Shown piece after piece: positions 26,067 through 34,418 of a stretch of 64,000 nt of DNA. The translations under genes and the position numbers were made by a program. Source of the stretch: Aestuariirhabdus sp049985285. Lineage in GTDB: Bacteria; Pseudomonadota; Gammaproteobacteria; Pseudomonadales; Aestuariirhabdaceae. A model generated the notes under the pieces. The model searched no databases, was not told the origin of the DNA, and worked only from the letters and a program-made list of their open reading frames with translations. The stretch lies in contig NZ_JBNIEU010000004.1 in the NCBI RefSeq assembly GCF_049985285.1, positions 279,749-343,748 of the forward strand, in the 5' to 3' direction. The stretch's first letter is position 1, and each line of letters opens with the position of its first letter.

Positions 26067-27883
26067 TAGGCTTCCCCCGCTACGGGTGGCAGCTGCCGCT
26101 TCTCGCTAAGTGATGCGATAAAGAAGATAAACAGAATACAGGCGAGAAACAGCAGGGTGACCAGGGTCATCATATTGCCGGCGTGACCAATGGCCGGAAT
26201 AAAGTTGTCAGCCGAATTATCCTTCATCACTGTGTAAACGTGCCAGTTGCCGCGTACCGAGGAGCGTATATATCCCATCAGCGCCATTAGCCAGGTAAAG
26301 GCTACCGGCAAGGCGAACAACGCGTACTGGGAGCGTGTCGATACCTGTCCCCAAGCCGCCTCAACGACCCGAGCCCTGCGAAATAGCAGGCTGTCAATGA
26401 CCACCCCCCCGACAATAACACTGAGAGTCGCAACGACCTGCACCACGCTCGACCCCACCTTGTAAACGGTATTGGTGAAGTAGCCGTAATAGACACCACT
26501 GAAGATGATCGTCACGACGGCCCAGAAATAGATTGCCACCATCACAGTATTCAGCACTCCTGCGTAGGCCACGGTAGGCTGCTTACCCGAACGCCGGTAC
26601 AGCTGAAAGGAGAGAAAAGTGGCCACCAGCATCAGGTTAACGGCCACATTTTTTGCAGGCATCAGCCCTAGCGGCCCCAGCCAGCGATGGGCACTTCCTC
26701 CCATCTGTGCGGATTCAGCGGGAGTCAGGATGAGGGAGTGGGGTGTTACCCACACCAAAAAACTGAGCACCAAAACAACAGCTATGTACTTGATCATCCA
26801 ACCATAACGACCGGCCCCTCCCGTGCGCGACATACCGGACCAGAGGTAGTAGTTGGCCGCCAGCAAGATCGTTCCAATCAGCACCGCCTGCACGATAAAC
26901 AGCCACGCAAGAATCCCCCCCATGGCCGTAATACCCATCTGTTGGGAATATGCGTAGATCTCCGCCATGAGCCAGTAGCCCGCGAAGGGAAGCGGCAGGA
27001 AGGCAAGAATCGCAATAAAGTTTGAGGTATAGCCCATCCAGTCGTAGTGGGCCCGCTCCGCCAGAGTGCGTGCCGCAAGAAATTTGTACGCTGCGTAGGC
27101 ACCGACAATGGCTCCGCCGAAGGCGATATTGGCGATAAACCGGTGCAGGTTCATCGGGTTCCACAGAGGACCGCGAATCACTTCCCAGATATTACCCGAG
27201 GTCAGGGCACCACTCACATCCACCCCTGAAGGCGCCATCATAAAGGTGGACCAGGCGTTGGCCATCACCAAAATGGTGGTACCTGCTACGTTCAAAGCAA
27301 CCCCCAAACACAGGTGGACCCACTTCAAATTACCGTAGCGAAGTGCGTACCAGCTGTAAAAATAGAGGTAAAGGAGCACCGTTTCAGCAAAAAACAGCAG
27401 TGCATAGATCAAAAACTGACCATCAAATACCCGCGCCATATACTGCATAAACTGGGGGTACAACATAAACAGTGCTAACGCCAAGGCACCGCCAAACAGG
27501 GCAGTAATCGAGTAGGCGGTCATACTGATTTTCATAAACTCGTGAGCCATATCGTCGTAACGGGAGTCTCCTGACCTCACCCCCAGCCACTCGATAAACA
27601 CCACAAACAGGGGTACTGCTAGCACGAATGCAGCAAAAAACAGATGCATCTGGGCCAGCACCCATACCACCGAACGGCTGCTGTACCGACTGCGAGGGTA
27701 GTCCTCACGTTTAAGGTCCGGTGCCGAAAAACGGCCTTCACTTGCATCGGACTCGGCCACCGCGCTTATTTCGACCGGTGCCGCAGCCTCAGCCGTCGGT
27801 ACCGTTAGGAACCCGGCAAGCAGCAGCGCTGCCAATAAAACCAGTGCTGCCAGCCATCTCGAGCGCTCGATTCCTGCGAACAT
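26066..27883 (-). CDS. Cytochrome bd subunit I-like membrane protein (CydA family, divergent)
   Basis: A 605-residue multi-helix membrane protein with an N-terminal signal-like segment (about 8-33). CydA-like features are LAQMHLFFAAF, ANAWSTFMMAPSGV and NPMNLHRFIANIAFGG. His80 and His247 are 167 residues apart, exactly the spacing of the haem ligands His19 and His186 of E. coli CydA. I see no GRQPW signature and there is no cydB partner, so a normal quinol oxidase is unlikely. It may be a quinol dehydrogenase feeding the adjacent c-type cytochromes. The ATG at 27883 has GGGAG upstream; a frame-open start at 27940 is less likely. Confidence 0.78.
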   Translation of the reverse strand: MFAGIERSRWLAALVLLAALLLAGFLTVPTAEAAAPVEISAVAESDASEGRFSAPDLKREDYPRSRYSSRSVVWVLAQMHLFFAAFVLAVPLFVVFIEWLGVRSGDSRYDDMAHEFMKISMTAYSITALFGGALALALFMLYPQFMQYMARVFDGQFLIYALLFFAETVLLYLYFYSWYALRYGNLKWVHLCLGVALNVAGTTILVMANAWSTFMMAPSGVDVSGALTSGNIWEVIRGPLWNPMNLHRFIANIAFGGAIVGAYAAYKFLAARTLAERAHYDWMGYTSNFIAILAFLPLPFAGYWLMAEIYAYSQQMGITAMGGILAWLFIVQAVLIGTILLAANYYLWSGMSRTGGAGRYGWMIKYIAVVLVLSFLVWVTPHSLILTPAESAQMGGSAHRWLGPLGLMPAKNVAVNLMLVATFLSFQLYRRSGKQPTVAYAGVLNTVMVAIYFWAVVTIIFSGVYYGYFTNTVYKVGSSVVQVVATLSVIVGGVVIDSLLFRRARVVEAAWGQVSTRSQYALFALPVAFTWLMALMGYIRSSVRGNWHVYTVMKDNSADNFIPAIGHAGNMMTLVTLLFLACILFIFFIASLSEKRQLPPVAGEA

Positions 27884-27893
27884 CCCTTGCTCC

Positions 27894-28034
27894 CTATTTT
27901 GCCGGCAACAAATTGAAATACAGGGGCAAACCCTGGGCATCCATCACCCAATGGGTCATCAGGTAAAAACACAGGCCAACCAAGAGAAAAACTGCACTCC
28001 CGACTTTAAAACCAACTCCGTTTCCCGACTCCAT
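27894..28034 (-). CDS. Small single-helix membrane protein, 46 residues
   Basis: The frame MESGNGVGFKVGSAVFLLVG continues through one hydrophobic helix (about 9-27) and ends LPLYFNLLPAK. It ends 10 bases before the CydA-like start and begins 13 bases after the stop of another tiny frame, so it is well placed as an operon member. Small single-helix subunits such as CydX are known partners of bd-type proteins. That role here is inferred from size and position only. Confidence 0.6.
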   Translation of the reverse strand: MESGNGVGFKVGSAVFLLVGLCFYLMTHWVMDAQGLPLYFNLLPAK

Positions 28035-28047
28035 AATAGTTCCCTAT

Positions 28048-28200
28048 TCAGTGGTTCGCGCTAACACCGTGATCATAGATAACCAGCCACCAGAAATAGA
28101 CTGCGGTCACTAATAACACCCCACGAAACAACCAGGGGCCCCAACTTGTAGCGGCTCCCGCTGGCTCCTGCCGAGATTCATTATCCTGATGCACACTCAT
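28048..28200 (-). CDS. Small single-helix membrane protein, 50 residues
   Basis: The frame MSVHQDNESRQEPAGAATSW continues into a transmembrane helix (about 23-42, rich in W and F) and ends IYDHGVSANH. It is the first gene of the leftward respiratory operon and is followed 13 bases later by another small membrane protein. The histidines flanking the helix are noteworthy but no function can be assigned. The ribosome site is weak. Confidence 0.55.
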   Translation of the reverse strand: MSVHQDNESRQEPAGAATSWGPWLFRGVLLVTAVYFWWLVIYDHGVSANH

Positions 28201-28330
28201 TGTTCTACCCTGTTACTGCCTTGGTTAACGCCCGTTGCAAAGCCCTTTATAGTGAACCGGCCAGACTGCTGCGTAGCTTACCAGAATACAGCAGTATGCC
28301 GAGTTTCCAGCCCCCTTAAGGTCGAGCAAA

Positions 28331-28344
28331 CTGATCCAGGTCAC
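28331..28344. promoter_or_regulatory. Possible CRP/FNR-family operator in the divergent promoter region
   Basis: CTGATCCAGGTCAC shows TGA-N6-TCA symmetry, with one half (TCACA) matching CRP and the other resembling an FNR half-site. It lies roughly midway between the two divergent gene sets (28201-28464), where a redox or carbon regulator could control both. This is a motif match by eye only. Confidence 0.3.
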
Positions 28345-28464
28345 AAACCCTGCTGCCTGAGTTCCAAAGCAGCCCCTGAGACTGACCCTGACGGTGGCAG
28401 TCCCCGGAAGTCCATGGTAAAACCTGCCACAGAGAATCGATCCGTTGTCTATCAGGAGTAGATC

Positions 28465-29202
28465 ATGACGACCAGCAAACGTCTTTGTACCGCGCTCTTC
28501 AGCCTCGTGTTCAGCACTGGCGCTCTGGCGGCCAGCTATCAGGAGGTTGACGTAAAGGATGGCGGCACCGTAACCGGTAAGGTCACCTTCAGCGGTACCG
28601 ACCAGCCGCCGCGCCCCTATAGTGTGACCAAGGATAACTCTGTCTGTGGCACAGGCACGCGGGAGATCGACTTTATCAAGGTCAACGATGGTGGGCTGAG
28701 CGATGTCGTGGTATTTCTCGACAGGGTCAACCAGGGCAAGGCATTCCCTTCAAAACCGGCCGTGGTGGACCAACAGGAGTGCTACTTCCTGCCCTACCTG
28801 AGCGTCATGCATAACCGGGATACCATCAGCTCGATCAACAAAGACACCGTGCTGCACAACATTCACACCTATGAGCAGATTCAGGCGGGCAAGAAGCTCG
28901 CTAAAAAAACGGTGTTTAACCTCTCGCAGCCAGAACCTGGCACGCTAACCAAAAAGGTCGTACTCAAACGCGGCAACGCAATGAAGCTGGAATGCGACGC
29001 CCACGACTTTATGCATGCCTTTGTGTTCGTGGCAAAAAACCCCTATTACGCGGTGGTCAACAACGATGGAAGCTTCACCATTGACGCCGTCCCCCCAGGC
29101 AAATACAAAATAAAAAGCTGGCACGGCACCCTGGGAGAACAAAGCGCCTCGATTGAGGTGTTACCCAACGGCACGGCTAACGTCAGCTTCGATTACAAGT
29201 GA
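28465..29202 (+). CDS. Cupredoxin-like protein with carboxypeptidase-regulatory-like tail
   Basis: A 245-residue exported protein (signal cleavage near GALAASYQ). A cupredoxin core is suggested by DTVLHNIHTY (first histidine ligand) and by LECDAHDFMHAFVFV, which provides a Cys-x2-His-x2-Met type 1 copper pattern. The last about 50 residues (NDGSFTIDAVPPGKYKIKSW) match a carboxypeptidase-regulatory-like beta domain. It starts the rightward gene set and is a good candidate for a periplasmic electron carrier working with the Rieske/molybdopterin enzyme. The substrate or partner is inferred. Confidence 0.78.
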   Translation: MTTSKRLCTALFSLVFSTGALAASYQEVDVKDGGTVTGKVTFSGTDQPPRPYSVTKDNSVCGTGTREIDFIKVNDGGLSDVVVFLDRVNQGKAFPSKPAVVDQQECYFLPYLSVMHNRDTISSINKDTVLHNIHTYEQIQAGKKLAKKTVFNLSQPEPGTLTKKVVLKRGNAMKLECDAHDFMHAFVFVAKNPYYAVVNNDGSFTIDAVPPGKYKIKSWHGTLGEQSASIEVLPNGTANVSFDYK

Positions 29203-29254
29203 TATACTGCCCTGGCTCATCATTCCTGATGGGTTAGCGCAGCGCCAAGGCACT

Positions 29255-29377
29255 ATGGATCAACCTGACACATCAAAAACACCGCGACTTGACCGCTTCG
29301 ATCGTTTCGTACTCTGTGGGGCCATTGTAAATGCCGCTGTCATAGTAACGATCGTTGGCTACTGGCTTATACACTAA
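29255..29377 (+). CDS. Small single-helix membrane protein, 40 residues
   Basis: The frame MDQPDTSKTPRLDRFDRFVL is followed by one helix (about 18-38) ending VGYWLIH. It lies between the cupredoxin and the universal stress protein genes with short spacing. A longer in-frame start overlaps the cupredoxin gene and is less likely. Function is unknown. It is the third tiny membrane protein of this locus. Confidence 0.55.
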   Translation: MDQPDTSKTPRLDRFDRFVLCGAIVNAAVIVTIVGYWLIH

Positions 29378-29422
29378 CCGTAGTCCGGCCAGCGCGACTG
29401 TTTCTTGATAACGGAACCGCCC

Positions 29423-31390
29423 ATGACTCCCTCCGACTCTCTTCGCCAAGCCAATACGGACGACACTCTGCTGGTTCCCGGGCTGGACGATTACTCCCAT
29501 CTCCTCATAGCAGCAGATGCTTCGGACCACTCCAACCATGGACTCCAGGCCGCGCTGGCGATCGGAGCGTTATCGAATGCACAAATTACCGGTGCCCATG
29601 TCTATGCGGCCCGTCTCCACGACCAGCGTTTTCGCCAAATGGAGGGGGGACTGCCAGAGCAGTACCAGGAAGAGGAGGAGCTGGAGCGCCAGCGGGACAT
29701 CCACGACGAACTGATCACCAGGGGCCTGTCTGTTATCACCGACTCCTACCTCGACCAGCTACAGACCAGTTGTGAACGCGCCAATCTTCCCTATGTACGC
29801 TGTGCCCTCGAGGGGAAGAACTACCGCGAGCTGGTGCGCGAGGCCAATAGTGGTCGCCATGACCTGTTGGTGCTGGGAGCCCAGGGGCTGGGGGCCGTTG
29901 CCGGAGGAGGCCTGGGCACCGTGTGCGAGCGCAGCGTGCGCCGCAGCGCCATCGATACACTGGTCATCAAGGATGCCCAACGCCCCATTAGCAGCGGTCC
30001 ATTACTGGTCGCCCTTGATGGATCATCGCGCGCCTACGGCGCCCTTATTACCGCTATTCGCCTCTGTACAGCCTGGGCTCAGCCGCTGCACATCGTTTCC
30101 GCCTACGACCCTTACTACCATTACGTTGCCTTCAACCGAATCGCCGCGGTGCTGTCCGAGGAGGCGGGAAAGGTATTTCGTTTCAAGGAGCAGGAAAAGC
30201 TGCACGAAGATATCATCGACGCGGGGTTAGCCAAAATCTACCAGGGTCACCTTGATGTCGCGGCGGACATTTGCCGCGAACAGGGGATCGAAGCCACCAC
30301 CACGCTCCTTGCAGGCAAACCCTGGGAGGTGATCCTGCGCCATGCCCAAACCCTGGACCCCGCGCTTTTACTGATCGGTAAATTGGGCATCCACGCCGAT
30401 GAGGAGCTGGATATTGGTGGCAACGCCGAAAACCTGTTGCGCAGTGCAACCTGTTCCCTGCTGCTGAGCCAACGGGAGTACCGCCCTCGCATCGAGTGGA
30501 TCGCCGAAGCCACCACCAGCTGGAGCACCCAAGCCGAGGAGCGCCTGCTGTCGGTACCCTCCTTTGCCCGCTCCATGGCACGCCTGGCTATTTTGCGTTT
30601 CGCCCAGGAGCAGGGCCATACCGTCATTACCGAGAGCATAGTCGCAGAAGCCACCGCCAAGCTGTGTCCGGTAATGCACGACGAACCTGAGGCTTTTGAC
30701 AGTGGAGCGACCGATAACAAGCCCCACCAAAAGAGCCCCGCCGAGCCTCCTTTTAACCCGCTATGGAGTGATGAGGCGCTGGCACGCCTACAGCAGATCC
30801 CCTCCACCAGCCTGCGCGACACCATTCGTTTGCGCGCAGAAAAACATACCCGGCAAGCGGGCGCCCAGGAGGTCCGGCTGCAGGATGTTGCGGCGTTCGT
30901 ACAGCTGGCAGAGCTGGCCGACATCAATGCGATCAACAGTACAGGCGATACTGCCGGCAAATGCCCGTTCGGAATGAAAAAGAGCGAAGCGGCCCCCTCC
31001 CAATCGATACCCTGGACCGCGGATGCAGAGCAACGATTGCAGCGGGTTCCAGCGGGTTTTATGCGCCAAATGACTCGCCAGCGAGTAGAAGCCCACGCCC
31101 TCAAGCTAAAACAGGGCGAAGTGACTCTGGCCCTGATGGAAGACAAATACGACCAATGGGAACAGGATTCACAGGGTCAGCAGATGAGCCTGCCATGGGA
31201 CGAGGCTGCCGAGCGCCGCATAGCCCGCATACCCGATTTTGTGCGCGGCATGGTGATCAAGGAGGTGGAACGGTGCGCCCGGGAGAAGGGCTTGGAGCGC
31301 GTTAACCTTGAGGTGATGAAAGAGGCCAATAGCGGCTGGCTCGACAGTGGCGGTTTCCACTCGGAGCACAACCCGGATCAGTACCAGTAG
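29423..31390 (+). CDS. Double universal stress protein with four PCP_red repeats
   Basis: A 655-residue cytoplasmic protein. It has two UspA domains (about 15-190 and 192-345), the first with an ATP-type loop GAQGLGAVAGGGLGT, followed by four PCP_red-like repeats of about 45 residues (roughly 355-405, 445-490, 530-575 and 597-645). The repeat pattern is W/P-x-AexRlxRIPxfvRgMxxxxvExxAxexG; the last copy begins PWDEAAERRIARIPDFVRGM. PCP_red is known from the C-terminus of BchB-type protochlorophyllide reductase subunits. Fusion to Usp and the neighbouring radical SAM and porphyrin-oxidase genes point to tetrapyrrole handling. I chose the ATG at 29423 over an upstream TTG. Confidence 0.8.
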   Translation: MTPSDSLRQANTDDTLLVPGLDDYSHLLIAADASDHSNHGLQAALAIGALSNAQITGAHVYAARLHDQRFRQMEGGLPEQYQEEEELERQRDIHDELITRGLSVITDSYLDQLQTSCERANLPYVRCALEGKNYRELVREANSGRHDLLVLGAQGLGAVAGGGLGTVCERSVRRSAIDTLVIKDAQRPISSGPLLVALDGSSRAYGALITAIRLCTAWAQPLHIVSAYDPYYHYVAFNRIAAVLSEEAGKVFRFKEQEKLHEDIIDAGLAKIYQGHLDVAADICREQGIEATTTLLAGKPWEVILRHAQTLDPALLLIGKLGIHADEELDIGGNAENLLRSATCSLLLSQREYRPRIEWIAEATTSWSTQAEERLLSVPSFARSMARLAILRFAQEQGHTVITESIVAEATAKLCPVMHDEPEAFDSGATDNKPHQKSPAEPPFNPLWSDEALARLQQIPSTSLRDTIRLRAEKHTRQAGAQEVRLQDVAAFVQLAELADINAINSTGDTAGKCPFGMKKSEAAPSQSIPWTADAEQRLQRVPAGFMRQMTRQRVEAHALKLKQGEVTLALMEDKYDQWEQDSQGQQMSLPWDEAAERRIARIPDFVRGMVIKEVERCAREKGLERVNLEVMKEANSGWLDSGGFHSEHNPDQYQ

Positions 31391-31398
31391 GTAGCCCC

Positions 31399-32649
31399 AT
31401 GCCCTCCCTCTCCATGATCGCTATCAATCTCACGGATCGCTGCAATCTGGCGTGCGACCACTGTTACCTGGACGCCCGCACATTAAGCGACGGCGCCCCC
31501 AACGAACTCTCTACCGCCGAGGTGTGCACGCTGCTGGAGGAGATCGCCAGCCGAGGCACCGAGACCATGGTGGTGCTGACGGGTGGCGAGCCTCTGCTGC
31601 GTCGTGATCTCGAAGAGCTGATCGCCCATGGCAGTGGGTTAAAGCTGTTTATGGTGCTGGGCAGTAACGGCACCCTGCTAAGTGAACAGCGAATCCGTTC
31701 ACTCAAAGCCGCCGGGTTAATGGGGGTAGGCATAAGCCTCGATTCAATCGATCCTGACTGGCACGATCGCTTCCGGGGTAAACCCGGAGCCTGGTACCAG
31801 ACAGTCACCGCGATGGAGCAGTGCCGCGTCCAGGGCCTGAGCTTTCAGGTTCATTTTTCTGTTCACGCCGGCAACGCCCACGAACTCGAAGCGATGGTCG
31901 ACGCCGCTCACCAACAGGGTGCCCGCGTCTTCAATCTGTTTTTCCTGGTGTGTACCGGCCGCGGCGAACGCGTTACCGATATCACCCCCGAGCAATACGA
32001 GCGCGTACTGCATCAGGCACTGGAGCTGCAGGAGCACTATCCCGACATGCTGATACGCCCCCGCTGCGCGCCCCATTACAAACGCGTCGCCCACCAGCGT
32101 CACCCCCATGCTGAAATCAACCGGATCAGCGGCAACGAGGGCGATGGCTGCATCGCCGGTAGCGGCTACTGTCGCATAACTCCTCAGGGGGGGGTTACGC
32201 CATGCCCTTACATCGCCGATGAAGTGGGCAACATTCGCCAGCACTCCTTTCTCGAACTATGGGACAACGCCCCAACCTTCGACACCCTGCGCAACCCACG
32301 ACTCGAAGGCAAATGCGGCCAATGCGAATACCAGCAACTTTGTGGAGGCTGTCGTGCCAGACCGCAGGCCTCTGGCGATGGGCTGATGGGGGAAGATCCT
32401 CTGTGCGCCTACCATCCCCAGGGCGGCGCAACCATAGCGCCCGTGATCGACGCCCCGCTGGGCTGGAACCCCGACGCCGAACAGCGCATCTCCCGAGTAC
32501 CCGGATTTATCCGCGCAATGGTCCGCAAACGCGCTGAAGCCTATGCCCGTGAGCAGGGAGACAGCCACGTCAGCTGCCGTCATCTCGATGAACTTACCGC
32601 ACGACGTTTCGGATCCAAGCCACCGTTTAAACCGGACCTAAACGACTGA
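31399..32649 (+). CDS. Radical SAM/SPASM protein with C-terminal PCP_red repeat
   Basis: A 416-residue protein. The radical SAM cluster motif is CNLACDHC (Cys15, 19, 22), and the SAM-binding GGEP follows (VVLTGGEPLLRRD). A SPASM-type C-terminal cysteine set is visible in GYCRITPQGGVTPCPY and CGQCEYQQLCGGCRA. Residues about 360-405 (PDAEQRISRVPGFIRAMVRK) form a fifth PCP_red repeat like those of the preceding gene. The overall layout resembles NirJ/AhbC/AhbD-type haem-modifying enzymes (known), but the exact reaction is not assignable. The stop overlaps the next start. Confidence 0.8.
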   Translation: MPSLSMIAINLTDRCNLACDHCYLDARTLSDGAPNELSTAEVCTLLEEIASRGTETMVVLTGGEPLLRRDLEELIAHGSGLKLFMVLGSNGTLLSEQRIRSLKAAGLMGVGISLDSIDPDWHDRFRGKPGAWYQTVTAMEQCRVQGLSFQVHFSVHAGNAHELEAMVDAAHQQGARVFNLFFLVCTGRGERVTDITPEQYERVLHQALELQEHYPDMLIRPRCAPHYKRVAHQRHPHAEINRISGNEGDGCIAGSGYCRITPQGGVTPCPYIADEVGNIRQHSFLELWDNAPTFDTLRNPRLEGKCGQCEYQQLCGGCRARPQASGDGLMGEDPLCAYHPQGGATIAPVIDAPLGWNPDAEQRISRVPGFIRAMVRKRAEAYAREQGDSHVSCRHLDELTARRFGSKPPFKPDLND

Positions 32650-34076
32650 TGCAGCCGCTCGACCTACTGATTATCGGCGGCGGTATCAGCGGGCTATCCA
32701 GTGCCTGGTGGCTGCATCACCTCGGACTGTCGATGGAGCTGTGGGAAAGCGGCGCCGAGCCGGGGGGAAAAATCGCAAGCCGCCGCGAGGCTGGCTACCT
32801 GTGCGAGCAGGGCGCGTCGATGATCGTCAACCACCGACCTGAAGTCGAGCGGCTGATTACCGAGTGCGGCGCCGGACTGACACGATTACAACGGCCCGCA
32901 AGAGTGAACGCCACCCGTTACCTGCTGGAGCAGGAGCGGCTGCTACCTCTTCGCCCCACCCTGCCTGGCATGGCCCGAAGCTCGCTGATCTCCTGGCGCG
33001 GAAAGCTGCGCATGCTGGCCGAGCCCCTGCTACCCAGAGGCAACAGCGCCACAGAGAGCGTGGCAGATTTTATTCGCCGCCGCATGGGGCCAGAACTATT
33101 GGATCGCGCTCTCGACCCCTTTGTCAGCGGCACCCTCGCCAATGACCCCGAGCAGGCCTGCGCCCGTTCGATATTACCCCGCCTGACGGCCCTCGAAACC
33201 GAATACGGCAGCATCCTGCTGGGGGCTCTATGGAAACGGTTACAGGGTCAACGTACACCCGTAGGGCAGCCCTCCTTCTCCTTCCTTGAAGGCATGCAGA
33301 CCCTGCCCCGGGTTTTGGCCCAAGCGCTGGAAGCTCGGCCCGGACAGCTGCGCTATCACCACCGAGCCCTGCTGGTAGAGCGTTGCGCGCGCGGGTGGAG
33401 AGTAACCGCCTCGACGCCCGACGGGGAGCGCACCGTCGAATGTCGCCAACTGATGCTCTGCTGCCCGGCGACGGTGAGCGCACAACTGTTGAAATCCAGC
33501 GCTGCCGAACTAAGTCATCTACTGACAGGTATCGAATACGCCCCCATAACCCTGGTTCACACGGGGTTCGCATCAGAAAACATTAACCACCCCCTCGACA
33601 GTCAGGGGTTCCTGACCCCCAGCAAGAGCACGCTGTCCATCAATGGTTGCCTGTGGCCCAGCTCGATTTTCAGCAACCGGGCACCCACTGGCCACCACCT
33701 GCTGACCAGTTACCTCGGCGGCTCTCGTCGCCCGCAGGCAGTCGATTGGGACCATAAAACAAGCCTGCAGGCCGTACTGGATGACCTGGACCAGCTGCTA
33801 GGGATCGGCGCAGATCCGGATTACGTCTCCCTGGTTCGCCATCCCCAGGGTCTTCCGCGCTACCCGCTCGGTCATCACCAGCGCTACCAGAGAATTCAGC
33901 AACTGTGCCAGCAGCAGCCTGGGCTTAGTCTCAATGGGAATTATCTTGAAGGTGTCTCTGTACGCGAACGTATCGCTGCCAGTTATCGTTTGGCGGGGCG
34001 GGTGATCCATACCATCAAAGAGCACCCTTCGCGTTCGCTGCAGGTGCCCGTTGACCTGAGAGTCGCGATACCCTGA
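32649..34076 (+). CDS. Protoporphyrinogen oxidase-like flavoprotein (HemY/HemG type)
   Basis: A 475-residue FAD protein with the dinucleotide-binding fingerprint LIIGGGISGLSSAWWL (about 6-21) and the second GG/acidic stretch ELWESGAEPGGKIASRRE. The length and C-terminal FAD segment (SLNGNYLEGVSVRERI) fit the oxygen-dependent PPOX family, which oxidises protoporphyrinogen IX or coproporphyrinogen III. It overlaps both neighbours by one or a few bases, so it is part of this cluster and probably dedicated to it. Which porphyrin it uses is unknown. Confidence 0.82.
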   Translation: MQPLDLLIIGGGISGLSSAWWLHHLGLSMELWESGAEPGGKIASRREAGYLCEQGASMIVNHRPEVERLITECGAGLTRLQRPARVNATRYLLEQERLLPLRPTLPGMARSSLISWRGKLRMLAEPLLPRGNSATESVADFIRRRMGPELLDRALDPFVSGTLANDPEQACARSILPRLTALETEYGSILLGALWKRLQGQRTPVGQPSFSFLEGMQTLPRVLAQALEARPGQLRYHHRALLVERCARGWRVTASTPDGERTVECRQLMLCCPATVSAQLLKSSAAELSHLLTGIEYAPITLVHTGFASENINHPLDSQGFLTPSKSTLSINGCLWPSSIFSNRAPTGHHLLTSYLGGSRRPQAVDWDHKTSLQAVLDDLDQLLGIGADPDYVSLVRHPQGLPRYPLGHHQRYQRIQQLCQQQPGLSLNGNYLEGVSVRERIAASYRLAGRVIHTIKEHPSRSLQVPVDLRVAIP

Positions 34077-34417
34077 TGCGCTCCTCGTCACCCTCCCCCC
34101 ACGACAGCGATCCTCTGCCAACGGCGATCCGGCCCTGGAAAATTATTCTCGGCGTCTTAATCGCCCTGCTTGCGATTAATCTCTGGTTTCACCTCTACAC
34201 CGAGGAGGTATCACTTCCACGCTACTGCGAACAGCGCGAAGAGACGCTCGACTACCTGCACAAGGTCATTACCCAACCGCGCCCGGCAGGTGAAGAGAGC
34301 AGGCGCCCCTACCTGATAGCTGCCAAGCTGCTTTACCTTTACCCGCGAGATGGCGATGAACCGGTAGAGACCTATCTGCTGCGAGTAGGCACCCTTATCG
34401 ACAATCACTGCCGGTAA
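34076..34417 (+). CDS. Hypothetical single-helix membrane protein, 113 residues
   Basis: Not recognised. A polar N-terminus is followed by one helix (about 22-42; IILGVLIALLAINLWFHLYT) and a charged soluble C-terminal part with two cysteines (YCEQREETLDYLHKV and ...LIDNHC). It overlaps the porphyrin-oxidase gene and ends the rightward set. It could be a membrane tether for the maturation proteins, but this is speculation. Confidence 0.65.
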   Translation: MRSSSPSPHDSDPLPTAIRPWKIILGVLIALLAINLWFHLYTEEVSLPRYCEQREETLDYLHKVITQPRPAGEESRRPYLIAAKLLYLYPRDGDEPVETYLLRVGTLIDNHCR

Positions 34418-34418
34418 T

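Noticed and set aside
26066..27883. Ordinary cytochrome bd oxidase subunit I
   Set aside because: No cydB follows, the GRQPW signature is not seen, and the protein has a signal-like N-terminus and c-type cytochrome partners.
30247..31146. A 299-residue frame antisense to the Usp-PCP_red gene
   Set aside because: It is rich in Arg, Ser and Cys with no recognisable motif and mirrors a well-supported gene on the other strand. It is a shadow of codon bias.
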